Below, one piece after another: positions 49,453 through 57,661 of a stretch of 64,000 bases of DNA (the stretch's first letter is position 1; the number at the start of each line of letters is the position of its first letter). Both the position numbers and the translations under genes were made by a program. This DNA is from Nocardioides yefusunii (GTDB lineage Bacteria; Actinomycetota; Actinomycetes; Propionibacteriales; Nocardioidaceae), in the NCBI RefSeq assembly GCF_004014875.1, contig NZ_CP034929.1, positions 1,550,001 through 1,614,000 on the forward strand, given 5' to 3'. Under the pieces are notes generated by a model. That model was given only the letters and a program-made list of their open reading frames with translations, did no database searches and had not been told where the DNA came from.

Positions 49453-50877
49453 TCAGTGACCGACGGGGGCGTCCAACGCGGCGCCGCCACCGGAGGCGAG
49501 AGCCTTGGCGGCGTCCTCGTCGTAGGTGCTGCGGATCTTGAGTGCGACCCAGATGCACAGGAACAGCGGCGGCAGCAGCATGAACATGGCGTACTGCAGG
49601 GTGACGATGTCGGCCGCGATGCCGATCAGGAGGGGGCCGAACGAGCCTCCGAGGGTCACCAGGAAGGTCAGCATCGCGAAGCCCATGCCGCGACCGTTGG
49701 CCGGGAGCACGTCGGCGTTCGCGGAGGTCATGTTGGGCATGGCGGCTGCGAAGCCGACGCAGGCCAGCGCGATCATCGCCGAGCGGATCTCGATGCCGGG
49801 CAGGAGCACCGTGCCGGTGAGGCCGAGGGCACCGACGAGCAGTCCCCAGACGGAGACCACGATCCGCCAACCCGGACGGACGCCGTGGTACTTGTTGCCG
49901 AGGATCGATCCGATGAGGATGCCGATCACGATGCCGGTGCCGCCCACGGCACCCGAGAGGGTCGCGCCCGTGTCGTCCGCGACGCCCTCGACCTCGGTGA
50001 GGAAGGTGGGCATCCAGTAGAAGAGGCCCGCGACGCCGAAGGAGAGGCAGGCCAGGGCGATGGTGACGCCGCGCAGGGTCGGGATCTGCAGGAGTTCCTT
50101 GGTCTGCTCGATGATGCCGCGGGTGTCGGTGACGTGCTCAGCCTTGGAGCCCTCGACGTTGCCGGCCAGGTGGCGGTCGATGCGGTCGCCGGTGCCGCGC
50201 AGCGGCTCACGCAGCGTCAGCACGAGAGCGGCGATCAGCAGGCCAGGGACGGCGGCCAGGAAGAAGACGGTGCGCCAGTCGAAGGCCTCGGCGACGATGC
50301 CACCGAGGATCACGCCGGCGGGCAGACCCATGTAGTAGCCGGCACGCTCGAAGCCGTAGGCGCTGGCGCGGCTCTTGGCCGGGTAGTAGTCCGCGATCAG
50401 GGACGAGGCCGGCGGGTTGTAGAGCTGGCCCGCGCCACCGATCAGCACTCGGACCATGAAGAACATGAGGAACGACATCGCCAGGCCGCTGGCGATGGAG
50501 AGCAGTGCCCAGGCCAGCACGACGAGCGCGATGGTCACCACGCGCGGTGCGCGGTCGGCGATGCGTCCGGCGGGGAGCACCAGGATCGCGCCGGCGATGG
50601 AGGCAGCCGTGGGGATCGCGCCTGCTGCGGTCTTGGAGATCTCGAAGTGGTCGATGATCGCGGGCAGGGCTCCTGCGATCAGGTTGATCTCGACCCGGTC
50701 GATGAAGGCGACCAGGGCGATGACGATCGCGGGCCACCAGCCGAAGGGCGCGGCCTTGGAGGTGTTGACGACGACGGGGTCCTTCTTGGCGTAGACCTTC
50801 ATCTCCAGCAGGGCGGAGGGTTCCGTGCTGGAGGTGGCGGAGCTCGTCACTGGGGGTGGGGACACGTCCTTGGTCAT
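49453..50877 (-). CDS. MFS transporter (organic anion / aromatic acid type)
   Basis: 474 aa from ATG 50877 (GAGG upstream). About 60 cytoplasmic N-terminal residues, then 12 helices: WWPAIVIALVAFIDRVEINLIAGALPAI, the motif A GRIADRAPRVVTIALV, and LIADYYPAKSRASAYGFERAGYYMG. The FIDRVEIN start recalls acid:H+ symporters (ACS/AAHS type), which import organic acids. Divergent from the tandem nitrilase across the AT-rich element at 50938-50952, so it is probably induced with that gene to import a pathway substrate. Confidence 0.85.
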   Translation of the reverse strand: MTKDVSPPPVTSSATSSTEPSALLEMKVYAKKDPVVVNTSKAAPFGWWPAIVIALVAFIDRVEINLIAGALPAIIDHFEISKTAAGAIPTAASIAGAILVLPAGRIADRAPRVVTIALVVLAWALLSIASGLAMSFLMFFMVRVLIGGAGQLYNPPASSLIADYYPAKSRASAYGFERAGYYMGLPAGVILGGIVAEAFDWRTVFFLAAVPGLLIAALVLTLREPLRGTGDRIDRHLAGNVEGSKAEHVTDTRGIIEQTKELLQIPTLRGVTIALACLSFGVAGLFYWMPTFLTEVEGVADDTGATLSGAVGGTGIVIGILIGSILGNKYHGVRPGWRIVVSVWGLLVGALGLTGTVLLPGIEIRSAMIALACVGFAAAMPNMTSANADVLPANGRGMGFAMLTFLVTLGGSFGPLLIGIAADIVTLQYAMFMLLPPLFLCIWVALKIRSTYDEDAAKALASGGGAALDAPVGH

Positions 50878-50937
50878 GGAGCCTCTTTCCGACGTCTGGT
50901 GATCTGGGGGTCTGCGCTGTGGCAAGATTGATACAGA

Positions 50938-50952
50938 TCGTATCGGATATAT
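50938..50952. promoter_or_regulatory. AT-rich element between MFS and tandem nitrilase
   Basis: TCGTATCGGATATAT; on the minus strand ATATATCCGATAC, matching the element at 46076-46097 in 12 of 13 positions. Directly precedes the ribosome site TAGGAG (50952-50957). Confidence 0.6.
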
Positions 50953-50962
50953 AGGAGTCGTT

Positions 50963-52645
50963 GTGTCGCTTCGCGTTGCCGCTGTTCAGCTCGCAGTCAC
51001 CGAGGACGTCGAGGAGAACCTCGCCACCGTCCTGCGGATGACGGACGAGGCTGCTGCCACCGGCGCCAAGGTCGTCGTGCTCCCTGAGTTCAGCAACCAC
51101 GTCTCGTGGTACTCGGGTCGTGAGCACTCGGCCTCCAAGGCCCTCACCCTGGACGGCCCCTGGCTCGCCGCCGTCGGCGCCAAGGCCAAGGAGCACGCCA
51201 TCTACCTGATGGTGAACGTGACCCTGAAGCGCGAAGGGGGACGCCTGTCGGGCTCCAACGTGCTGTTCGCGCCCGAGGGCGAGATCCTCTCGGTCTCCGA
51301 CAAGCAGGTCCTCATGGGCTCCGAGCGTGACCACTTCGAGGGCGCCGTCGACCGTGCCCCGTTGGTCGAGACCGACGTCGCCACCTTCGGCCTGTACTCC
51401 TGCATGGACGGCGTCATCAACGAGACCCCGCGCATGCTGGCTCTTGACGGCGGCACCGTCCTGCTCAACTCCATCAACTCGTTCGCCCTGGATGAGGCCA
51501 CCCTGCACGTGCCCGTGCGCGCGGTGGAGAACAAGGTCTGGATCGTCGCTGCCAACAAGGTCGGACCGCTGGTTCCCGAGCACTCCATCCACGCTGTCTC
51601 CGAGAAGCTCGGAGTCCCGGTGGAGCGTCTGCACGGTGTCGGTGAGGCGCAGATCGTAGCCCCCGACGGCACCGTCGTCGCGATCGCCCCGACCAAGGGT
51701 GAGGCTGTCGTCTGGGCCGACATCGACGTCGACCTCGCGCTCGACAAGAAGCGCAAGGACGGCACCGACGTGTTCGCCTCGCGTCGCCCCGACCTCTACG
51801 GCCCGATCGCCGAGGAGCCCAAGGGGCGCCAGCACGGCGCCGGCGCTGCCACGGTCGAGGCCGTCGCCGTCACCCCGCGTGCCGGTGAGTCCATCGCGGA
51901 CCTGCTCGACGAGGCCCTCGTCGGTGCGCCCGGCCTGGTCGTCCTGCCCGAACTCGCCGCTCACGAGGGTGGGCTCGCGACCGGCGCAGTCGACGAGCGT
52001 CTGGCTCCCGAGGCCATCGCCGCCAAGCTCGCCGGCACCGAGACCCTCGTGGTCACCTCGGTGGTCGACGGTGGTCAGCACGTCGGTCTCGTGATCGGCG
52101 CCGACGGTGTCGTGGGCCGTCAGGTCCAGCTGCACCGCTCGGAGCGACACGCAGGTTGGGTCACCGAGCTGGGCAACGAGGTCATCATCGTCGAGGCTCC
52201 GTTCGGTCGCCTCGGCGTGCTCGTCGGCGACGACAACCTCTACCCCGAGGCCTACCGCCTCGTCGCGCTCAAGGACGCCGACGTCGTCGCTGCTCCGTTC
52301 ACCGTCGAGGCCGGCGTCGATCTCGACCCGCTGCTGTTGGAGCGTGCCGCGGAGAACCGCGTCAACCTCGTCGCCGGCGGCCGCGCGGTCGTCGACGGTG
52401 ACGCAGGCGTCCCTGGCGGCATCGTGGTCCCGCTCTCCCCGAACTTCACCCTGTGGGGATCGGACTGGGAGCGCCCGTTCGACGGTGTGATCTCGCGCCC
52501 CGAGCCGATCATCGTGGACGCCCCGCTGGTGCGCGCGACCCTGCGTCCTGCGTGCGCCACCAACCGCTTCGTCTCCAAGGGCACCGACGTCGTCGACGGT
52601 CGTCCCTGGTACCTGGCTGACTCCATCGTGCGTCCGATCGCCTGA
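50963..52645 (+). CDS. Two fused nitrilase-superfamily domains, the second degenerate
   Basis: 560 aa, GTG start with TAGGAG five bases upstream. Domain 1 (1-275) has a complete triad: Glu42 in VVLPEFSNH, Lys114 in SVSDKQVL, Cys147 in LYSCMDGV. Domain 2 (290-560) keeps the fold and Glu (VVLPELAAHE) but the nucleophile region reads VLVGDDNLYPE, with Gly where Cys belongs, and no clear Lys. So one active amidase/nitrilase unit is fused to a pseudo-enzyme, which may mimic the usual homodimer interface. Likely cuts a C-N bond (amide or carbamoyl) of a pathway intermediate. Induced opposite an MFS importer. Confidence 0.85.
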   Translation: MSLRVAAVQLAVTEDVEENLATVLRMTDEAAATGAKVVVLPEFSNHVSWYSGREHSASKALTLDGPWLAAVGAKAKEHAIYLMVNVTLKREGGRLSGSNVLFAPEGEILSVSDKQVLMGSERDHFEGAVDRAPLVETDVATFGLYSCMDGVINETPRMLALDGGTVLLNSINSFALDEATLHVPVRAVENKVWIVAANKVGPLVPEHSIHAVSEKLGVPVERLHGVGEAQIVAPDGTVVAIAPTKGEAVVWADIDVDLALDKKRKDGTDVFASRRPDLYGPIAEEPKGRQHGAGAATVEAVAVTPRAGESIADLLDEALVGAPGLVVLPELAAHEGGLATGAVDERLAPEAIAAKLAGTETLVVTSVVDGGQHVGLVIGADGVVGRQVQLHRSERHAGWVTELGNEVIIVEAPFGRLGVLVGDDNLYPEAYRLVALKDADVVAAPFTVEAGVDLDPLLLERAAENRVNLVAGGRAVVDGDAGVPGGIVVPLSPNFTLWGSDWERPFDGVISRPEPIIVDAPLVRATLRPACATNRFVSKGTDVVDGRPWYLADSIVRPIA

Positions 52646-52674
52646 TCGCGACCGACGCCCGGCGCGCCTGAGTC

Positions 52675-52712
52675 GACGAAGGCCCGCTCCCTACGGGGAG
52701 CGGGCCTTCGTC
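52675..52712. terminator. Bidirectional intrinsic terminator
   Basis: GACGAAGGCCCGCTCCC pairs with GGGAGCGGGCCTTCGTC, short loop, between the convergent nitrilase and GntR genes. Confidence 0.88.
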
Positions 52713-52744
52713 GTACGTCTGGTGGTGAGGCGCGGGGGAGGAGG

Positions 52745-53446
52745 TCAGGCCTCCTTGACCGCCTCGCGGGCCTCGAGTGCGGCGACCAGGGCCGTCTCGG
52801 AGGAGTCGAGGTGGGCGATCCAGGCGTCACGCAGCTCGTCGACCTTGCCGGCCTTGGCCAGGTCGAGGATGGTCTGGTGCTCGTGGATGCGGGACTTCGT
52901 GCGCTCGGGGCCGCGGTCGATGTCGCGCAGCAACAGGTGCAGGTAGCGGTCCGAGGAGGTCCACAGCAGTTCCAGGACGCGGCGGTCGGCCGAGCCCAGG
53001 GCGTTCTCGAGGAACGCGAAGTGGAACGCGTGGTGCACTTCGGCCAGGCGGGAGGCCTCGCGCTCGACGGTGCGGTACTCGTCCATCGCGGCCTCGGCGT
53101 CGGCGATCGACTGGGCGTCGATGAACGGGACGGCCTTCAGGACGAGGGCGCCCTCGACCAGGCGGCGCATCGCGTAGATGTTGACCAGGTCGTCCTTCGA
53201 CAGCGATGCGACGACGGCCGAGCGACCGGGGCGCAGCGAGACGACCCCTTCGCTCTCGAGGCGACGCAGCGCCTCGCGCACGGGGATGTGGCTGACGTCG
53301 AACTCCTTGCAGAGTTCGACGATGCTCACCGTCGACCCGGGAGCGATGTCACCGTTCAGGATCGAGCGGTGCAGTTCCTCGGTGACACGGTCGACCAGCG
53401 AACGGTGGCTGATCGATCGCACTCGTGAATCGGTGCGTGGGCTCAT
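52745..53446 (-). CDS. GntR-family regulator, FadR/FCD subfamily (copy 2)
   Basis: 233 aa from ATG 53446 (ATG 53458 would add four residues but has no room for a ribosome site). Winged HTH: RSLVDRVTEELHRSILNGDIAPGSTVSIVELCKEFDVSHIPVREALRRLESEGVV. FCD domain from about residue 80 with DLVNIYAMRRLVEGALV and HHAFHFAFLENA, where the His pair may bind metal or an acid. Divergent from the flavin reductase operon. It is the natural candidate to bind the AT-rich elements seen in the 37-59 kb promoters, two of which lie in its own upstream region. Confidence 0.9.
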   Translation of the reverse strand: MSPRTDSRVRSISHRSLVDRVTEELHRSILNGDIAPGSTVSIVELCKEFDVSHIPVREALRRLESEGVVSLRPGRSAVVASLSKDDLVNIYAMRRLVEGALVLKAVPFIDAQSIADAEAAMDEYRTVEREASRLAEVHHAFHFAFLENALGSADRRVLELLWTSSDRYLHLLLRDIDRGPERTKSRIHEHQTILDLAKAGKVDELRDAWIAHLDSSETALVAALEAREAVKEA

Positions 53447-53486
53447 CGGCGGTGTCATCTCCGGGGTCGAGTACGGGCAGTCCTGA

Positions 53487-53503
53487 GGATCATATATGTA
53501 TGC
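53487..53503. promoter_or_regulatory. AT-rich element at the GntR2 promoter
   Basis: AGGATCATATATGTATG; contains ATCATATATG, close to a palindrome. Upstream of GntR2 (minus strand) and one of two such sites in the divergent region. Confidence 0.5.
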
Positions 53504-53551
53504 AGCCCCTTGTATCGCCCCGAAGAAGTTCCGGGGAGTGGGTGCCGAGAG

Positions 53552-53568
53552 AACGGATATCGTATATT
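53552..53568. promoter_or_regulatory. AT-rich element at the flavin reductase promoter
   Basis: AACGGATATCGTATATT; shares CGGATAT with the elements at 46076 and 50938 and includes a TATATT -10-like hexamer. 26 bp upstream of the ATG at 53594. Confidence 0.5.
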
Positions 53569-53593
53569 CTTCTATCCAGATAGGAGGTGCCCC

Positions 53594-54850
53594 ATGGTTG
53601 ATCCGGCAACATTCCGGAACGTGATGGCCCAGTGGCCCAGCGGCGTGACCATCGTGACCACTCTTGACGCCGACGGCGAGCGCAAGGGCATGACCGCGAG
53701 TTCGTTCTCGAGTGTGAGCGCTGAACCGCCCCTGGTGTCCATCTGCCTGGTGAAGACCCTGTACACGCACAAGCTCATCTCCGAGTCCGGCGTGTTCGGC
53801 GTGAACTTCCTGGCCAAGGACCAGATGGAGGTGGCCCGCCGCTTCGCCGGCATGGTGCCCTCCGAAGACCGTTTCGAGGGGGAGGAGTGGACGATCGCCG
53901 AGACCGGCGTCTCCCTGCTCGACTCCGCCCTCGGCTGGGTCGACTGCCGCGTCGTGCACGAGTACGAGGGCGGCGACCACACGATCTTCGTCGGTGAGGT
54001 CGTCGCTGCGCACAATGCCCGCCGCGCCGCCCCGCTGCTCTACCACTCGCGTGGCTGGGGTCAGTTCGCCGACGTCCTCCCCGACGTCGCGACCGTCTCC
54101 GACTCCGCGCTCGTCGGCCTGCTGCAGCGCAGCGGCCTCGCGGCCGAGGTGCCCACCGCTGTCGCCGAGGCGACCGCGGCCGGTGTTCGCCTTCGCGTCG
54201 CCGACCTGACCGGCGGCATTGACGTCGACGGCATCCTGGGCAACGTCCCGTGGCCCGCCGACCGCGCTTGCACCACCGTCGCCGTGGCCGACCGCGCCCA
54301 GGCAGACCTGGCCCTCGCGGCCGGAGCCGGACTGGTCGAGTTCGTCGTCGATCCCGCCGACCGCACGGCCGTCGCCGCGCTGGTGGCCCAGCTGGACGGC
54401 ATCGCTGCCCAGAGCGCCGTGGAGTTCGTCAACCCCTTCTCCGAGGCACGCCACGTCGAGGTGGTCACCGCCGTCGAGCAGCTCAAGGCTGCTGGCGTCA
54501 AGGAGATCTGCCTGCCCGACACCGCCGGTGCGGCCACTGCCATCGAGGTCCGCAACCTCCTGCAGGAGATTGTGCCGATGGCACGTCCCACCGCCTTCCG
54601 GATCCGCCTCGACGGCAGCGACCGTCTGGGCCTGGTCAAGGGCCTGACCGCTCTCAAGAGCGGCGCCCGCGACTTCGACACCGCCCTCGAAGGACTGCAC
54701 GACTCCGCAGCCGTCGAGGACCTGATCCGCCTGCTCGGCACCCTCGACGTGGACTCCACCGTCGACGGAAAGGCCATCACGGCCCTGGCCGAGCGCCTGA
54801 GCACCATCGAGACCACCCCCGACATTCCGACCGTAGGAGCTGCAGGATGA
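53594..54850 (+). CDS. Flavin reductase fused to a degenerate HMG-CoA-lyase-like domain
   Basis: 418 aa, ATG with a perfect AGGAGGT site. Residues 1-165 are a flavin-reductase-like split barrel (FRNVMAQWPSGVTIVTTLD, GMTASSFSSVSAEPPLVSICL, VFGVNFLAKDQ), which supplies reduced FMN/FAD from NAD(P)H. Residues about 180-418 read as a TIM barrel of the HMGL type (VKEICLPDTAGAATAIEVRNLLQEIV), but the metal-binding HxH is RIR and catalytic residues are missing, so the domain is probably non-catalytic. The stop overlaps the acyl-CoA-dehydrogenase-fold gene, making a two-component flavin oxygenase system likely. Confidence 0.82.
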   Translation: MVDPATFRNVMAQWPSGVTIVTTLDADGERKGMTASSFSSVSAEPPLVSICLVKTLYTHKLISESGVFGVNFLAKDQMEVARRFAGMVPSEDRFEGEEWTIAETGVSLLDSALGWVDCRVVHEYEGGDHTIFVGEVVAAHNARRAAPLLYHSRGWGQFADVLPDVATVSDSALVGLLQRSGLAAEVPTAVAEATAAGVRLRVADLTGGIDVDGILGNVPWPADRACTTVAVADRAQADLALAAGAGLVEFVVDPADRTAVAALVAQLDGIAAQSAVEFVNPFSEARHVEVVTAVEQLKAAGVKEICLPDTAGAATAIEVRNLLQEIVPMARPTAFRIRLDGSDRLGLVKGLTALKSGARDFDTALEGLHDSAAVEDLIRLLGTLDVDSTVDGKAITALAERLSTIETTPDIPTVGAAG

Positions 54851-56136
54851 CCCAGAAGCTGACCGCCGAGCGTCTCTTCCCCGACCTGACCCCCGCCGAG
54901 CGCGCCCGCATGGAGCGCGTCGAGTCGGTCCTGCCGATCATCAAGGCGTCCGCCCAGGAAGCCGACGAGAAGGGTGCCCTCCCGCAGAGCACCCTCGACG
55001 CCCTCGCCGAGGCCGGCCTGCTCGGCCTCGTCGTGCCCGAGGAGTTCGGTGGCCTCGGCGGAGGTCTGCGTGACCTCGCCGCCACCACCTACGCGCTGGG
55101 CACCGTCTGCGGTTCCACTGCCCTGGCGTTCTTCTTCCACTGCTCCTCGTCCTCGCGCGGCATGCTGCCGCTGGCCGCCCTCGAGGCCGGCCTGTACAAC
55201 GAGGAGGAGGCGCCGCAGGTCCGCGCCTTCGCCGAGAAGGTGCTCAACCTCATGGGCACCGAGAAGAAGGCCGTCGGCAACTTCGCCTCCGAGGCAGTCA
55301 AGGCGTCCAACGCCAACGTCCTCATCCAGACCACCGCGACCCGCACCGAGGGTGGCTGGCTGCTCAACGGCATGAAGTCGTTCGGTTGCCTCTCCGGCTC
55401 GGCCGACTACTACCTGGTCACCGCCCGCCGCGACGACATCGAGGGCCTCGACGCCCTCACCCTCTTCCTCGTGCACAAGGACACCGTCGGTGCCCGCCCG
55501 CGTGACCCGTGGATCGGCCTCGGCATGCGTGCCTCCGACAACCACGGCCTGATCATGGAGAACGCCTTCGTCCCCGACGACCTCGCGCTCGCCGTGCCCG
55601 GTGGCTTCTCGCGTGCGACCACCATGTCGCGCGGCTCGTGGGTCGGCAACCAGATCGCCATCGCCGCGATCTACGCCGGTATCGCCCAGGGTGTGTGGGA
55701 CTTCGCGATGGGCCGCGTCATGGGCGCCAAGTTCGCCGACACCGGCAAGCCGATCGCTTCCTCCCCGATGCACCAGGTGATGATCGGCAACGGTGAGCGC
55801 CACCTCGCCGAGGCGCACCTCTGGCTGAACCGCCAGGTCCTGCTCGAGGCCTCCGAGCCGCCGATCCTCCCCAAGAACGAGGTCGTGCAGTCCTGGAAGC
55901 TCGCCAAGGGCGCCATCACCGAGCACGCCCACGAGGTCGCCACCATCGCCCTGAAGATGTGCGGCACCTCCGGTGCCCTCATGGGCAACGAGATCGGCCG
56001 CGCCGTGCGCGACACCACCATGGGCCTCGTCCAGGCGTTCCCCGCCGAGCGCGGCAAGCTTGACCTCGCCCAGATGATCGTCGACGGCCAGGGCATCGCC
56101 GGCCTCGGCACCACCGACACCATGAAGAAGGGCTGA
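54847..56136 (+). CDS. Acyl-CoA-dehydrogenase-fold flavoprotein (probable flavin-dependent monooxygenase or dehydrogenase)
   Basis: 429 aa, ATG overlapping the flavin reductase stop (ATGA). ACAD fold: N-terminal helices, LLGLVVPEEFGGLGGG, ALGTVCGSTALAFFFHCSSSS, the mid beta-barrel GGWLLNGMKSFGCLSGSADYYLVTA and C-terminal helices to LDLAQMIVDGQGI. Members coupled to a flavin reductase (HsaA, DszC, HpaB relatives) are monooxygenases; free-standing ones are acyl-CoA dehydrogenases. The gene overlap with a reductase favours the monooxygenase reading. The catalytic Glu of acyl-CoA dehydrogenases is not obvious. Confidence 0.8.
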   Translation: MTQKLTAERLFPDLTPAERARMERVESVLPIIKASAQEADEKGALPQSTLDALAEAGLLGLVVPEEFGGLGGGLRDLAATTYALGTVCGSTALAFFFHCSSSSRGMLPLAALEAGLYNEEEAPQVRAFAEKVLNLMGTEKKAVGNFASEAVKASNANVLIQTTATRTEGGWLLNGMKSFGCLSGSADYYLVTARRDDIEGLDALTLFLVHKDTVGARPRDPWIGLGMRASDNHGLIMENAFVPDDLALAVPGGFSRATTMSRGSWVGNQIAIAAIYAGIAQGVWDFAMGRVMGAKFADTGKPIASSPMHQVMIGNGERHLAEAHLWLNRQVLLEASEPPILPKNEVVQSWKLAKGAITEHAHEVATIALKMCGTSGALMGNEIGRAVRDTTMGLVQAFPAERGKLDLAQMIVDGQGIAGLGTTDTMKKG

Positions 56137-56141
56137 GTCTC

Positions 56142-57647
56142 GTGTCCGACGTTGCTGCTCCCGTGATCACCCGCGAGAACCTCGTTCTCCCGGAGTCGAT
56201 CGAGATCATCGACGGCGAGGTGCGCATCCCCACCCTCGAGCTGCCGCTCGTGCTGGAGGACAACTTCACCGGTGAGAAGCTCGGCCACGCCAAGGCGTCG
56301 TCCGACGAGGCCCTTGAGGCCGCGCTCGCTGCAGCCCAGCGCGTGCACGTCGAGGGCACCTGGTCCGGCGTCAGCATCGAGCGTCGCGCCGAGATCCTCG
56401 ACAAGATCGCCGTCGCCCTGGCCTCGGAGGCCCCGCGTCTGGCTGCGCTGGAGGCCTTCGCCACCGGTGCCCCGGTCAAGCAGACCTCCGTGGTCGGTTT
56501 CATCACCTCGGCCGCGTTCCACCTGGCCGCGCAGACGATTCGTGACGGTGCGCTCCTGAGCACCGAGACCTCGGACGCCGGTCACACCGTCGAGGTGCAC
56601 CACTTCCCGCTGGGCCCCGCCCTCAACCTCGTGCCGTGGAACGCCCCGGCCCCGATGGCCGCGCACAAGACTGCCAGCTCGCTGGCCGCCGGTGCTCCGA
56701 CCATCCTCAAGCCGAGCGAGTACGCCCCCTACGGCACCACCGAGGTCGGTCGGATCATCCACGAGGTCCTCGTGGCCGAGGGCGCCCCTGCCGGCACCTT
56801 CCAGCTGATCCAGGGTGGTGCCCACCAGGGTGGCGTCGCGGTCTCGGACTCCCGCATCCGTGCGGTCTCCTTCACCGGTGGTCTCGTGGGCGGCTCGGCC
56901 ATCGCGGCCCAGTGTGCAGCGAACTACACCTCGCTCCAGCTCGAGCTGGGTGGCAACAACCCGCTGGTGATCCTGCCCGACACCACCACCGCTGACGCCG
57001 CGCGCGCCGCTGCCGACCTCATGACCACCATGAACGGTCAGTGGTGCCGCGCCCTGGGGCGCCTCGTCCTCCCGGCCGACCGTGCCGACGAGATCCTCGA
57101 GGCCGTCCTGGCCGAGCTCTCCGGCATCAAGGCCGGCGACCCGCTCGACCCGTCGACCGACTTCGGCCCGATCGTGCACTCGATCCACCGTGCTCGTCTC
57201 GACGAGGCCATCGCGGAGCGCGTCGCCGCCGGCGGCACGGTCCACACCTCGATGCCGGTTCCGGACGAGAAGCAGTTCCTTGCTCCCGTCCTCCTGACCG
57301 GTGTCTCGGACGAGGCGAGCCGCGAGGAGGTCTTCGGACCCGTCGCGACCGTCCACACCTACACTTCCGACGACGAGGCCGTGGCGATCGCCAACGGCAC
57401 TCCCTTCGGCCTGGAGGCGTACGTCTTCGGACAGGACACCGAGCGTGCCCTGTCCGTCGCCCGTCGCATCCGCGCCGGAGAGGTCAAGGTCAACGGCTCG
57501 ACCATCATGAGCCTGCACCTGATGACGCCGCGCCCGGCATGGGGACTGTCGGGCATGGGCGAGGAGGGCACGGTGGAGACCATTCGGATCTTCACCGGCG
57601 CCCAGGTCGTCGGCCTGGAGGGCGCCTTCGCCCTCCACCGTCACTGA
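56142..57647 (+). CDS. Aldehyde dehydrogenase (copy 2)
   Basis: 501 aa, GTG start five bases after the preceding stop. Motifs: LNLVPWNAPAPMAAHKTASSLAAGAPTILKPSEYAP, SFTGGLVGGSA, LELGGNNPL with the general-base Glu, GQWCRALG with the catalytic Cys, and EEVFGPVATV. The NAD-binding signature differs from copy 1. It oxidises an aldehyde formed by the preceding oxygenase, or acts as a semialdehyde dehydrogenase. Part of the flavin reductase operon. Confidence 0.9.
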   Translation: MSDVAAPVITRENLVLPESIEIIDGEVRIPTLELPLVLEDNFTGEKLGHAKASSDEALEAALAAAQRVHVEGTWSGVSIERRAEILDKIAVALASEAPRLAALEAFATGAPVKQTSVVGFITSAAFHLAAQTIRDGALLSTETSDAGHTVEVHHFPLGPALNLVPWNAPAPMAAHKTASSLAAGAPTILKPSEYAPYGTTEVGRIIHEVLVAEGAPAGTFQLIQGGAHQGGVAVSDSRIRAVSFTGGLVGGSAIAAQCAANYTSLQLELGGNNPLVILPDTTTADAARAAADLMTTMNGQWCRALGRLVLPADRADEILEAVLAELSGIKAGDPLDPSTDFGPIVHSIHRARLDEAIAERVAAGGTVHTSMPVPDEKQFLAPVLLTGVSDEASREEVFGPVATVHTYTSDDEAVAIANGTPFGLEAYVFGQDTERALSVARRIRAGEVKVNGSTIMSLHLMTPRPAWGLSGMGEEGTVETIRIFTGAQVVGLEGAFALHRH

Positions 57648-57661
57648 TTCGAAAGGCTTCC

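Noticed and set aside
54847..57647. Beta-oxidation operon
   Set aside because: An acyl-CoA-dehydrogenase fold is present, but there is no enoyl-CoA hydratase, 3-hydroxyacyl-CoA dehydrogenase or thiolase in the window, and a flavin reductase is fused upstream.
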